NCBI RefSeq assembly: GCF_014649375.1
Contig: NZ_BMSX01000019.1
Location: 62,001 to 126,000 of the forward strand
Direction: 5' to 3'
Length of the DNA: 64,000 nt
Source: Streptomyces aurantiogriseus
GTDB lineage: Bacteria; Actinomycetota; Actinomycetes; Streptomycetales; Streptomycetaceae
The stretch's first letter is position 1; each line of letters opens with the position of its first letter. The translations under genes were made by a program, and so were the position numbers. This document shows positions 1-8,647 of the stretch, in pieces. A model generated the notes under the pieces. It worked only from the letters and a program-made list of their open reading frames with translations, did not search any database and had not been told where the DNA came from.

Positions 1-188
1 GGCCCGGCCACCATCACGTCCACGGGCGGGACGACACCGCGGCCGGTCGGAGTACTTCCCGCGCTCCGGAGGCCGAACTGCGGGCGCGGCTGCCCCGCCG
101 CGCTGCTCGATGCACGGCGAGGGACATGACTGACGAGACGCACGACACCCCGGCGGACAGCGAAACGTACGCGGAGGCACACGGGTGA
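1..188 (+). other. Possible 3' end of an upstream coding frame
   Basis: The plus-strand frame that ends at the TGA at 186-188 is open from the left edge of the window. Its stop overlaps the GTG start of the next gene in a GTGA arrangement, as is usual for translationally coupled Streptomyces genes. The last 20 or so residues are polar and acidic, following an in-frame ATG at 126. No domain is recognisable in about 60 visible codons, and an open frame of this length in very GC-rich DNA can occur by chance. This is a weak call, based only on the stop/start overlap. Confidence 0.2.
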
Positions 189-1645
189 ACGGGCGCGGTG
201 GCCGGGGCGCGGCGCTGTTGGTGGCCGGGGCCTTCTTCATGGAGAACCTGGACGCCACGATCATCTCGACGGCCGCCCCCGAGATGGCCGCGTCCTTCGG
301 GGCGCGGCCGGAGGCCGTCGGCGTCACCGTGACGGCGTACGTGGTGGCGCTGGCCGTGTTCATCCCCTTGAGCGGCTGGGCCGCCGGCCGCTGGGGCACC
401 CGCCGGGTCTTCGCCGCGGCCATCGCGGTGTTCACCGTCGCCTCGGCGCTGTGCGCGGCGGCCGACGGCCTGACCGAGCTGGTGCTGACGCGAGTGCTGC
501 AGGGCATCGGCGGAGCCATGATGGTGCCCGTCGGGCGGCTGGCCGTCCTGCGCACCACCCGCAGACGGGACCTGTTGCGGGCGATCGCCTGGCTCACCTG
601 GCCGGGGCTGCTGGCGCCGGTGCTCGCGCCCGCGCTCGGTGGCCTCTTCACCACGTACGCCTCGTGGCGCTGGATCTTCCTGGTGAACGTGCCGCTGGGC
701 GTGGTGGCGCTGCCCGCCGCCCTGTGGCTGATCCCGGATCTGCGGCGGGAGGACGGGGAGGAGCGGCGGGGGCTCGACCGGGTGGGGTTCGTCCTCGTGG
801 GGTCGGGACTGGCCGCGCTGGTCCTCGGCCTGGAGCTGCTGGGCGGTTCGCCGGCCCGCTGGTGCACGGCGGCGCTGTGGCTCGGCGCCGGGCTGCTGAC
901 GTGTGGCCTGGCGGTCCGTCACCTGCGGCTCTCGCCCCGGCCGCTGCTGGACCTGGCCACGTTCCGGGTGACCACCTTCCGGGTGTCGAACGCGGGTGGC
1001 GCCTTGTTCCGTGCCGCGGTCAGCGTCCCTCCCTTCCTGCTGCCGCTGATGTTCCAGCAGGCTCTCGGCTGGAGCGCGGCGCGGGCCGGGCTCGTGCTGA
1101 CCGCGGTGTTCGCGGGCAACATCGCCGTCAAGCCGTTCACGACACCGCTGTTGCGCCGCTTCGGCTTCCGCACGGTGCTGGTGGTCAACGGCGCGGCGAC
1201 GGCCGTGACGTTCGCGCTGTGCGGGATGCTCGGCCCGCGCTCGCCCCTGCCCGTGGTGGTGGCCGTCCTGTTCGTCAGCGGCGTGTGCCGGTCCGTCTCG
1301 CTCAGCGCGTACGCCACGATCGGCTTCGCGGACATCGAGCCGGAGCGGACCGCGGACGCCAACTCTTTGTCGAGCGCCGTGCAGCAGCTGGCCACCGGGC
1401 TGGGCGTCGCCCTGGCCACGCTGAGCCTGGGCGCGGCAGGGCCCCTCGCCTCGCTGCTCGGCCTGGACGGTCCGACGGCGGCCTACGCGGTGGCGTTCGG
1501 GCTTCTCACCGTGCTGCCGCTGATGTGCGTGGCGGAGGCGTCGCGGCTGCGCCGGGACGCGGGGGCGATGGTGACCGGGGCGGTCCCCGCCCGGGCGGGG
1601 CGCCCTCCTGCTCCGTCGTCCGGGTCCGCCCGGCCGGCCCGCTGA
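185..1645 (+). CDS. MFS transporter, DHA2 (14-TM drug:H+ antiporter) type
   Basis: A 486-residue membrane protein of the EmrB/QacA class, expected to export hydrophobic compounds across the cytoplasmic membrane using the proton gradient. The N-terminus begins with the family pattern ENLDATIISTAAPEMA. TM3-4 contain the RVLQGIGGAMMVPVGRL region, and WRWIFLVNVPLG near residue 163 is a DHA2 hallmark. Length and the run of hydrophobic segments fit 14 TM helices. The GTG start at 185 has GGAGG about 6 nt upstream. It converges on the sugar kinase. The substrate cannot be told from sequence; the C-terminal 30 residues are Pro/Arg/Ala-rich. Confidence 0.88.
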   Translation: MNGRGGRGAALLVAGAFFMENLDATIISTAAPEMAASFGARPEAVGVTVTAYVVALAVFIPLSGWAAGRWGTRRVFAAAIAVFTVASALCAAADGLTELVLTRVLQGIGGAMMVPVGRLAVLRTTRRRDLLRAIAWLTWPGLLAPVLAPALGGLFTTYASWRWIFLVNVPLGVVALPAALWLIPDLRREDGEERRGLDRVGFVLVGSGLAALVLGLELLGGSPARWCTAALWLGAGLLTCGLAVRHLRLSPRPLLDLATFRVTTFRVSNAGGALFRAAVSVPPFLLPLMFQQALGWSAARAGLVLTAVFAGNIAVKPFTTPLLRRFGFRTVLVVNGAATAVTFALCGMLGPRSPLPVVVAVLFVSGVCRSVSLSAYATIGFADIEPERTADANSLSSAVQQLATGLGVALATLSLGAAGPLASLLGLDGPTAAYAVAFGLLTVLPLMCVAEASRLRRDAGAMVTGAVPARAGRPPAPSSGSARPAR

Positions 1646-1653
1646 CCCGGCAG

Positions 1654-2025
1654 GCGTCCAGAGCCGCGCCGAATGCCGGGCCGGCGAGCGCAGGTCCGCC
1701 CCGGACCGAAGGAACCGTTCCTTCCACGCCGAACCTGCGCAGACTGCGGCGGCACATGACCATCGCACCGACCCCGCACGAACCAGGGGCAGCAGGTTCC
1801 CCGATCCGACCGGTCGGCCCCGTGAATCCGCGAACGTCCAAGGCCGCCGCGGCCGGGCCGGCGAACGCGGGTCCGCCCCGAACCGGAGGAACCGGTCGTT
1901 CCGCGGCGAGCCTGCGTGGACCGCAGCGGCAGGTGACCGGTGCGCCCCCGCCCACCGGTGAAGGGGGCAGGTGCCCCGGTCCGTCCGCGGGCGTCCAGGG
2001 CCGCGGCGGCAGGACCGGTGATCGG
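1654..2025. repeat. Imperfect tandem repeat array in an intergenic region
   Basis: The 533-bp gap between the exporter and the kinase contains three related blocks starting near 1654, 1834 and 1991. Each begins with a GCGTCCAGRGCCGC-like stretch. The first two continue for about 105 bp with shared segments such as GGGCCGGCGA, GGTCCGCCCCG, a GAACCG/GGAACCGTTCC-like part, and end near CAGGTGACC or CACATGACC. The third copy is partial. Both strands have open frames through it because of base composition, but nothing resembles a known domain. No other gene is seen in 1646-2178. Confidence 0.5.
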
Positions 2026-2178
2026 CATCCGTTCCGGGCAGCAAGCCGCGCTCGACCCGCTGCGACGACGACCGGCTGCTGTGGACCGCGGCTAGACGCG
2101 CCGGCGCGCGGCCTGGACCGCTGCCCGAACCGGTGGAGCAGACGGCGTACAGGAGTGGCGACCCCAGAGGCACGGGCG

Positions 2179-3660
2179 CTACGCGGAGAACTCCCGCAGC
2201 ACCGCGTACAGCCGCTCGAGCCGCGGCCGGACCTCCGCCAGCCGCCGGACGGCCACCGGGTCCGGCAGGACGGTGCGGTGGGGCCGGGACCAGACGTCGG
2301 CGGGCAGGGCGGCCAGGTCGGGGACGGCGCCGAGCGCGCGCCAGCCGAGGAGTGCGGCGCCGAATCCGGAGCCGGCCGTGTCGTCCGTGATCTCCAGCGG
2401 TGTGTCGAGTGCCGCGGCGGCGATCTCGGCCCACAGCGACGAGCGCAGCGCCCCGCCCGTGGCCCGCACCGAGGCGACCGGCGCCCCGGCCGCGACCACC
2501 GAGTCCCGGACCAGTGCCAGTTGCTGCCCGACGCCCTCGATCAGGGCCCGGGTCATGTGGGCTCTGCCGTGCCCGCGCCGCAGCCCGATCAGAGCGCCCC
2601 GGGCGTCGGGGTCCCACCAGGGGGCGCGCTCGCCGAGGAGGTGGGGCAGCGCGGTCAGTCCCTCGGAGCCGGGTTCGACCTCGGCCGCCTCCTTCAGCAG
2701 GTCGGCCACGTCGACGCCGCCGAAGGACTCGGCGGCCCACTGGGCGACGACGCCGGCGTTGCTGACCGCTCCGCCGAGCACCCACAGCCCGTCGGCGATG
2801 TGGTAGCAGAAGACCCGGCACGCGTCGTCCACGCCCGGCCGGTCGCGTACGACGCGGAGTGCTCCGCTGGTGCCCAGCGACAGCGCGGCCGTACCGGGGG
2901 CGGTGGCTCCGACCGCGAGGTTGGCGAGCGGTCCGTCTCCGGCGCCCGCGGCAACGGGCAGCCCGGCGGGCAGACCGAGTGCGGCGGCCGGCTCGGGCAG
3001 CAGCGGGAACACCGCCGTCGGCGGGACGAGTTGCGGCAGACGATCCCCGCAGACTCCGGCGGCGTCCAGGGCGGGCCCGTGCCAGTCGGTGGTGTGGAGG
3101 TCCATCAGCCCGGTGGCGGACGCGCAGGAGAGGTCGGTGACCCGTCGGCCGGTGAACCGGGACAGGACGTAGTCCTTCGTCCCGCACCATGTGGCCGTAC
3201 GCCGGACGAGGTCCGGTTCACGGGCGGCGAACCAGGCGAGCTTGGTCAGCGGCGCCATGGGGTGCACGGGCGTGCCGGTCGCCCGGTGGAGGGCGTGCCC
3301 GCCCTCGGCCCGCAGCCGTCGGGCGATGTCGGCCGAGCGGGTGTCGGCCCAGCTCAGAGCGGGTGTCAGTGGTTCGCCGGAGGCGTCGAGGGCGAGCAGG
3401 GTGTGCAGGGCCGCGCTGAAGGACAGGCCTCGGACGGCCAGCCCCAGGTGTGCGCACGCGTCGGCGCTTTCTCGTACCGCGTCGACAGCCCCGGCCAGCA
3501 CGGTCGCGGGATCGTGGACGGCTTCGCCGTCCCGTCCGGTGCGCAGGGGAGCGGGGCGTTCGACGGTCGACACCGGGCGGTACGCGGCGTCCACCGCGAC
3601 CACCTTGGTGGCGGTGGTGCCGAGGTCGATGCCGAGCACCACCTCGCCGATGGCGTTCAT
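2179..3660 (-). CDS. FGGY-family carbohydrate kinase, probable gluconokinase
   Basis: A 493-residue cytoplasmic sugar kinase that would phosphorylate a sugar or sugar acid with ATP. The ATG at 3660 is chosen over an upstream in-frame start because it has GGAG just upstream and begins right at the fold with GIDLGTTATK (phosphate-1 motif). AGAGDGPLANLAVGA carries the catalytic Asp and the GDGxxxN pattern typical of the gluconokinase branch, and LGTSGALRV is the phosphate-2 loop. It lies downstream of an MHS transporter on the same strand and opposite gluconate/idonate-type dehydrogenases, which favours D-gluconate as substrate. Xylulokinase activity is the main alternative. The 263-bp gap to the transporter shows nothing clear. 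Confidence 0.82.
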   Translation of the reverse strand: MNAIGEVVLGIDLGTTATKVVAVDAAYRPVSTVERPAPLRTGRDGEAVHDPATVLAGAVDAVRESADACAHLGLAVRGLSFSAALHTLLALDASGEPLTPALSWADTRSADIARRLRAEGGHALHRATGTPVHPMAPLTKLAWFAAREPDLVRRTATWCGTKDYVLSRFTGRRVTDLSCASATGLMDLHTTDWHGPALDAAGVCGDRLPQLVPPTAVFPLLPEPAAALGLPAGLPVAAGAGDGPLANLAVGATAPGTAALSLGTSGALRVVRDRPGVDDACRVFCYHIADGLWVLGGAVSNAGVVAQWAAESFGGVDVADLLKEAAEVEPGSEGLTALPHLLGERAPWWDPDARGALIGLRRGHGRAHMTRALIEGVGQQLALVRDSVVAAGAPVASVRATGGALRSSLWAEIAAAALDTPLEITDDTAGSGFGAALLGWRALGAVPDLAALPADVWSRPHRTVLPDPVAVRRLAEVRPRLERLYAVLREFSA

Positions 3661-3923
3661 CACGGTCTCCGTTTCGGCTTGACTCCGGGCACACGCCTCG
3701 GCGGGGTGGCACGGCAGGGGGTTCGCTCGGGTGCCCGCCCGGCGCCCGGCAGCGGGGACATGGGACATGGGGCGGGCGGCTGAGGGCCGGAGGGCCGGGG
3801 CCTGGCGGTTCGGCAGCGTCCCGAAGGGCGCAGGCCGTGTCGGTATGCGGCTCCGCCGCGTGGGCGCGACCAGCCAGGCCCGCAGACGATCGACGGCCTG
3901 TCGCGGCGCTTCCCGCGGAGCGC

Positions 3924-5267
3924 TCAGCGGGCGTCAGCGGGGTCGGTCAGGTCCCGGCCGCGCGTCTCCGGTGTGGCGAAGGTAGTGAGGAAGGTGATGA
4001 GGGACAGCACGATCACATAGCCGGCGAGGGGCCACCACGAGTCGTCGAAGGCGAGCAGCAGCGTCGCGCCCAGCAGCGGGGCGACACCGCCCGCGACGAT
4101 CGCGCTGAACTCCCGGCCGATGGCCACGCCCGTGTACCGGTGCCGCGCGCCGAACAGCTCTGCGAGCAGCGCGCACTGGGAGCCCAGCATGCCGTTCACG
4201 CCGATGCCGATACCGATGGTGATCACGGCGCAGATCAGCACCGTGTTGCCGGTGCTCATCAGCGCGAAGGCGGGGATGGCGAACAGGGCCTGGAAGAGCG
4301 CGGCCCAGCGGTACAGCGGGACGCGGCCGATCCGGTCGGACAGCATGCCGAACAGCGGGATGGTGAGGACGCCGGCGAGCGAGGCGCAGGCGACCGCGAG
4401 GGGCCCGACCGACGAGGAGACGCCGACCACGGCGGTGACGTAGCTGATGCTGAACGTGGAGTACAGGTAGGAAGTGCCGTTCTCGGCCATCCGCAGGCCG
4501 AAGGTGACGAACAGGTTGCGGCGGCTGTTGACCATGAGGTCACGCAGCGGGCGCTTGCTGACCTCTCCGGCTTCTTCCAGCTGTGTGAAGGCGGGACTCT
4601 CCTCCAGCCGCAGCCGGATGTACACCGCGACCAGGATCAGCACCGCGCTCAGCAGGAACGGCACCCGCCACACCCAGCCGAACAGGACGTCCTCGTCCAG
4701 CTGCGCCAGAGGGACGAACAGGGCCGTGGCGAGCAGCATGCCGACCTGGATGCCGACGAACGGGAGGGCGGCGTAGTAACCGCGCCTGCGGGGCGGGGCG
4801 TACTCGGCCATCAGGGTGGAGGCGCCCGCCTGTTCGGCTCCGGCGCCGAAGCCCTGCAACAACCGCAGCAGCATCAGCAGGACGGGGCTCCACACTCCTG
4901 CGGTGTGGTAGGTGGGCAGCACCCCGATGGCGAAGGACGACCCGCCCATCAGCGCGACGGTCACGAGCAGCACCGTCTTGCGTCCGTGCCGGTCGCCGAG
5001 CGAGCCGAAGAACAGACCGCCGAGGGGACGGGCGAAGAATCCGACGGCATAGGTGGCGAAGACGGCCACGAGCGCCACGGCGTCACCGAGTCCCGGGAAG
5101 AACAGGTGCTTGAACACCAGCGCCGAGGCGGTGCCGTAGATGGCGAAGTCGTAGTACTCGAGGGCGCTGCCCACCGAACTGGTCACGAGCGCGCGGCGCA
5201 GCCCCGGGTTCTTGTCGGTGCTGTCGACTTCGGCGGACCCGGAGGATTTTGTCACTGGCACCGTCAT
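3924..5267 (-). CDS. MHS-family (metabolite:H+ symporter) MFS transporter
   Basis: A 447-residue 12-TM importer of the ShiA/KgtP/ProP branch of the MFS. The N-terminal SALEYYDFAIYG and the loop LGDRHGRKT, with FFARPLGGLFFG just before it, are signatures of the MHS family, whose substrates are organic acids, shikimate, oxoglutarate or osmolytes. The start is ATG at 5267. It is divergent from the dehydrogenase operon, and the two share a regulatory spacer with inverted repeats, so both arms are probably induced together. A sugar acid such as gluconate, idonate or a keto-gluconate is the likely substrate by context only. Confidence 0.85.
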   Translation of the reverse strand: MTVPVTKSSGSAEVDSTDKNPGLRRALVTSSVGSALEYYDFAIYGTASALVFKHLFFPGLGDAVALVAVFATYAVGFFARPLGGLFFGSLGDRHGRKTVLLVTVALMGGSSFAIGVLPTYHTAGVWSPVLLMLLRLLQGFGAGAEQAGASTLMAEYAPPRRRGYYAALPFVGIQVGMLLATALFVPLAQLDEDVLFGWVWRVPFLLSAVLILVAVYIRLRLEESPAFTQLEEAGEVSKRPLRDLMVNSRRNLFVTFGLRMAENGTSYLYSTFSISYVTAVVGVSSSVGPLAVACASLAGVLTIPLFGMLSDRIGRVPLYRWAALFQALFAIPAFALMSTGNTVLICAVITIGIGIGVNGMLGSQCALLAELFGARHRYTGVAIGREFSAIVAGGVAPLLGATLLLAFDDSWWPLAGYVIVLSLITFLTTFATPETRGRDLTDPADAR

Positions 5268-5333
5268 GGGATGCCGCCCTTCCGTCGTACGGACGTGTCA
5301 TACGCCGTTCATCTGGGGACGACGGGGACCGTA

Positions 5334-5431
5334 ACAGCATGTAGCACTGATGCCAATATGCTGAACAGAACTGACGCCCTCTCGACAACTAGGCCCATCC
5401 AGTTCAATATGCTGTTCTTAGTACAGCATAT
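5334..5431. promoter_or_regulatory. Paired inverted-repeat operator in divergent spacer
   Basis: A perfect palindrome occupies 5407-5431: ATATGCTGT, a 7-bp spacer, then ACAGCATAT. It ends 16 bp before the GTG start of the dehydrogenase operon. A second related pair sits upstream: CAGCAT at 5335-5340 facing ATGCTG at 5358-5363. CAATATGCTG occurs identically at 5354-5363 and 5405-5414, 51 bp apart. The AT-rich palindromes stand out against the GC-rich context. Placement next to the RBS suggests a repressor site. No regulator gene is encoded in the cluster, so the protein is unknown (a GntR/FadR or LacI type is plausible). Confidence 0.6.
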
Positions 5432-5446
5432 GGTTCAGGAGGTCAG

Positions 5447-6331
5447 GTGTCAGCACATACAGAGGTGGGCATCGCCGGGCTCGGAGTCATGGGCTCCGCC
5501 ATCGCCCGCCGGCTGCTCGGACGGGAACGCGCGGTGCGCGTCTACGACATCCGGCCGGAGGCCGTCGCCGAACTCACCCGGGACGGGGCCTCCATGGCGG
5601 AATCTCCCGCCCTGCTCGCCGCGTCGCGCGTGGTGATCCTCTCCCTCAACACGGCCCGGATCGTGGAGCAGGTGGTCTTCGGTCCGGACGGGGTGCTGAG
5701 CGAGGCACCGGACGACGTGCTGGTCGTCGACATGTCGAGCATCGACCCCGGACGCACCCGCGAGTTCGCCGAACGCGCCGCGAAGCTGGGCGCCGGCTGG
5801 GTCGACGCCCCGCTGTCAGGCGGCGCGCCGGGTGCCGAGCGCGGCGAGCTGACCCTGATGCTCGGCGGCGAGGAGGAGCACGTCGAACGCGCGCTGCCCG
5901 TTCTCGGCGCCCTGGCCTCCCGGCTGACGCATCTCGGCCCGGCCGGCTCCGGTCAGCTGGTGAAGTCCGTCAACCAGGTGCTGGTGGGCTGCGGGTTCGG
6001 CGCGCTCGCCGAGGCGGCCGCCCTGGTCCGGTCGGCCGGACTGCCACCCCGGCAGGTGCTCACCGCGCTCAGTGGCGGCAGGGCCGACTCGGCACTGCTG
6101 CAGGAGTTCTTCGTCAAGTTCGCCGAGGCCGACCTCTCCCCCACCGGGCGGGTCAGCAACATGGTCAAGGACCTGGACTCCGCCCGCGACTACGCGCGCT
6201 CGGCCGGCGTGCCACTGCCGGTCACCACCGCCGTCGCCGAACTGCACCGCTGGCTCACCACGGCCGGACACGGCGACGCCGACAACGCCGCACTGATGCA
6301 CTACTACGCCCCCCTGGAGGTACGGCCGTGA
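5447..6331 (+). CDS. NAD-binding beta-hydroxyacid dehydrogenase
   Basis: A 294-residue member of the 3-hydroxyisobutyrate / tartronate-semialdehyde / threonate dehydrogenase family. The N-terminal Rossmann motif is GLGVMGSAIA. The substrate loop is SGGAPGAERGELTLMLGG, and GSGQLVKSVNQVL holds the catalytic Lys. The GTG start has CAGGAGG 4-5 nt upstream and sits just behind the palindromic operator. The stop overlaps the next start (GTGA), so it is the first gene of a coupled operon. It probably oxidises or reduces a C3-C4 hydroxyacid or a sugar-acid intermediate; the exact substrate is not visible. Confidence 0.85.
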   Translation: MSAHTEVGIAGLGVMGSAIARRLLGRERAVRVYDIRPEAVAELTRDGASMAESPALLAASRVVILSLNTARIVEQVVFGPDGVLSEAPDDVLVVDMSSIDPGRTREFAERAAKLGAGWVDAPLSGGAPGAERGELTLMLGGEEEHVERALPVLGALASRLTHLGPAGSGQLVKSVNQVLVGCGFGALAEAAALVRSAGLPPRQVLTALSGGRADSALLQEFFVKFAEADLSPTGRVSNMVKDLDSARDYARSAGVPLPVTTAVAELHRWLTTAGHGDADNAALMHYYAPLEVRP

Positions 6332-7101
6332 AGGCTCCCGCCCTGTTCGACCTCGCGGGTCGCCGGGCCCTGGTGACCGGGTCCAGCAAAGGCATCGGGG
6401 CCGCCCTGGCCGCCGGACTGGCCGAGGCGGGCGCCGAACTCGTCCTCAACGGGCGCGACGCCCGGGCGCTGGAGCGCGCCCGGGAGGAACTGGCAGAGCG
6501 CACCGGGGCGAAGGTCCACGCGGTGGCCTTCGACGTCACCGACGAGAGCGCCGTACGACGTGCGGTCCGGGAGACAGAAGACGGCATCGGACCGCTGGAC
6601 ATCCTCGTCAACAACACCGGTGTGCAGCACCGCGAGCCGCTGCTGGAGGTGTCGGCGGAGACCTTCGAGCGGGTGCTGCACACCAACCTCACCAGCGCCT
6701 TCCTCGTCGGCCGCGCGGTCGCCGCCGGGATGGTCGAACGCGGCCACGGAAAGATCGTCAACATCTGCTCCGTACAGACCTGGCTGGCCCGGCCCGGCAT
6801 CGCCGCCTACGCGGCCTCCAAGGGCGGCCTGGCGATGCTGACGCGCAGCATGTGCGCGGAGTGGGCCGGATCGGGGCTCACCGTCAACGCCCTCGCCCCC
6901 GGCTACGTGGTCACCGAGCTGACCCGCCCGCTGGTGGAGGACCCCGCCTTCGACTCGTGGATCCGGGGCCGTACCCCGGCCGGCCGCTGGGCCTCGGTCG
7001 AGGACCTCGTCGGCACGCTGGTGTGGCTCGCGGCGCCGGCGTCGGACTTCGTCAACGGCCAGGTGATCGCCGTCGACGGCGGACTGACCGCGGTCGTCTG
7101 A
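6328..7101 (+). CDS. SDR oxidoreductase, gluconate 5-dehydrogenase-like
   Basis: A 257-residue classical short-chain dehydrogenase. It shows the nucleotide motif TGSSKGIG near residue 18, the VNNTGV motif, the catalytic Ser in NICSVQ and YAASK (Tyr-x3-Lys). The C-terminal FVNGQVIAVDGGLTAV is typical of the IdnO/GNO group, which interconverts 5-keto-D-gluconate and D-gluconate. The GTG start overlaps the previous stop. The neighbours (idonate-dehydrogenase-like enzyme, hydroxyacid reductase, sugar-acid kinase) support an idonate/gluconate route. Activity on another 2-deoxy or keto sugar acid is possible. Confidence 0.85.
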   Translation: MKAPALFDLAGRRALVTGSSKGIGAALAAGLAEAGAELVLNGRDARALERAREELAERTGAKVHAVAFDVTDESAVRRAVRETEDGIGPLDILVNNTGVQHREPLLEVSAETFERVLHTNLTSAFLVGRAVAAGMVERGHGKIVNICSVQTWLARPGIAAYAASKGGLAMLTRSMCAEWAGSGLTVNALAPGYVVTELTRPLVEDPAFDSWIRGRTPAGRWASVEDLVGTLVWLAAPASDFVNGQVIAVDGGLTAVV

Positions 7102-7180
7102 GGCGCCGTCACCCTTTGCACGCAACCAACCGAAGCAGCCGAAGCCGTTCGGCGGAGAGCGGAAGCAGGACAGGAGCGAC

Positions 7181-8647
7181 ATGAACTCAGCAACCATGCG
7201 GGCCGTGGTGGCACACGGCGCAGGCGACCTGCGCCTGGAAGAACGCCCGGTGCCGACGCCTGGTCCGGGCGAGGTCGCGGTCGACATCCGCTACGGCGGC
7301 ATCTGCGGCTCCGACCTGCACTACTGGCGCCACGGGGCGGTCGGGGAGTTCCGGCTGCGCGAACCGCTCGTCCTGGGCCACGAGATCGTGGGCCGGGTGC
7401 GCGAGGCGGGTCCCGGCACCCAGGCACCCCCGCCGGGGACGCCGGTGGCGGTGCATCCGCTGGCGTCCTGCGGCCGGTGCCGGCAGTGCCGCGCCGGGCG
7501 GCGCAACACGTGCCTCGACACCGGCTACCTGGGCAGCGCCGCGCGCCATCCCCATGTACAGGGTGGCTTCGCCGACGTCCTCGTCGTTCCCGCCGAGCGG
7601 GTGCTCGCGCTGCCCGAGGGCCTCGACCTGCGGCTGGCCGCGGTGGCCGAGCCCGCCGCCGTCGCCTGGCACGCCGTACGGCAGGCCGGAGACGTACGCG
7701 ACAGGCGGGTCCTTGTCACCGGCGCGGGACCCATCGGCTGCCTGGTGGTCGCGGCGCTACGGGCCGCCGGCGCCGCCGAGATCACCGTGACCGACGTGCA
7801 CGAGGCCCCGCTGGCCGTCGCCAAACAGGTGGGTGCCACGTCGGCCGTCCGGGTCGACACCGGCGCCGCCGACGGGCTGGACGACCTCGCCGCGGACATC
7901 GCCGTCGAGTCCTCGGGCAACCCGGCGGGACTGCGCACCTGCGTGTACGGAGTCGACCGGGGCGGCCTCGTGGTCGGTCTCGGGCTGCTGCCTCCCGGGG
8001 ACACTCCGGTGGCCGCCAACACCCTGATCACACGGGAACTGCGGCTCGTCGGCTCCTTCCGTTTCGACGTCGAGCTGAGCGAGGTTCTCCGGGCGCTGGC
8101 CGACGGCCGCCTCCCGGTCGAGCCGGTCATCACGTCCGTCCTGCCGGTGACGCAGCCGCAGGAGGCCTTCGAGCTCGCGGCCGACCCCGCTCGCTCGTGC
8201 AAGGTGCTCCTCGACTTCGGCGAACCCGGCGCGGCCTCATCCGGACGCCCGCCCGGGCCCCCAACGGCCCACACCCGGCACCTCGGGCCTGCGGGGCGCG
8301 GGGCGGGACCGGGACAGCCGGCCCTCAGCCGCCTCACCCAGAGACCTGAGGCGGCGGCGAACCGGTCGTCAGCGTCCCACCCACGGCTTCCGGGGCGTAC
8401 GCCTTTCCCGCCTCCGCCGGGGAGCCGGGGCCCGGCAGCGGCGCTGCCCGGGGCCGCGGCGCCCGGCGCGGACGGCCCACGGAGCTCCGCAGACCACTTC
8501 CGCAACGCCTTCCCGCTGAGCGGCTTGCCGGCCGCCTCCTCCCCCACCGGCCGCGTTCGCCGCCCGGGCCCCGGCCCGAACGCCCGGGACACCACCACCG
8601 AACGGAGTTCAGCATGTCCGGCACCTCCGCCCGCCGCCCCCGCGTAG
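7181..8647 (+). CDS. Zinc alcohol dehydrogenase, L-idonate 5-dehydrogenase-like, with abnormal C-terminal tail
   Basis: Residues 1 to about 348 form a complete medium-chain Zn dehydrogenase. Visible are GGICGSDLHYW (catalytic-zinc Cys), LGHEIVG, the structural-zinc CGRCRQCRAGRRNTC (C-x2-C-x2-C-x7-C) and the Rossmann loop GAGPIGCLV. The best match is the IdnD group, which oxidises L-idonate to 5-keto-D-gluconate. AGGAG precedes the ATG. After the normal end (about position 8225) the frame stays open for about 140 further codons rich in Pro, Ala, Gly and Arg and runs 34 bp into the next gene. This tail looks like translated spacer, so the native stop has probably been lost by mutation or by an indel. 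Confidence 0.82.
   Translation: MNSATMRAVVAHGAGDLRLEERPVPTPGPGEVAVDIRYGGICGSDLHYWRHGAVGEFRLREPLVLGHEIVGRVREAGPGTQAPPPGTPVAVHPLASCGRCRQCRAGRRNTCLDTGYLGSAARHPHVQGGFADVLVVPAERVLALPEGLDLRLAAVAEPAAVAWHAVRQAGDVRDRRVLVTGAGPIGCLVVAALRAAGAAEITVTDVHEAPLAVAKQVGATSAVRVDTGAADGLDDLAADIAVESSGNPAGLRTCVYGVDRGGLVVGLGLLPPGDTPVAANTLITRELRLVGSFRFDVELSEVLRALADGRLPVEPVITSVLPVTQPQEAFELAADPARSCKVLLDFGEPGAASSGRPPGPPTAHTRHLGPAGRGAGPGQPALSRLTQRPEAAANRSSASHPRLPGRTPFPPPPGSRGPAAALPGAAAPGADGPRSSADHFRNAFPLSGLPAASSPTGRVRRPGPGPNARDTTTERSSACPAPPPAAPA

Noticed and set aside
14..3190. Very long minus-strand open frame (over 1000 codons)
   Set aside because: Arg/Pro/Gly-rich composition with no domain, antisense to the exporter and out of frame with the kinase; a GC-driven shadow frame.
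451..3783. Very long plus-strand open frame across the exporter, repeats and kinase
   Set aside because: Overlaps two clear genes in other frames and has shadow composition; no RBS or domain.
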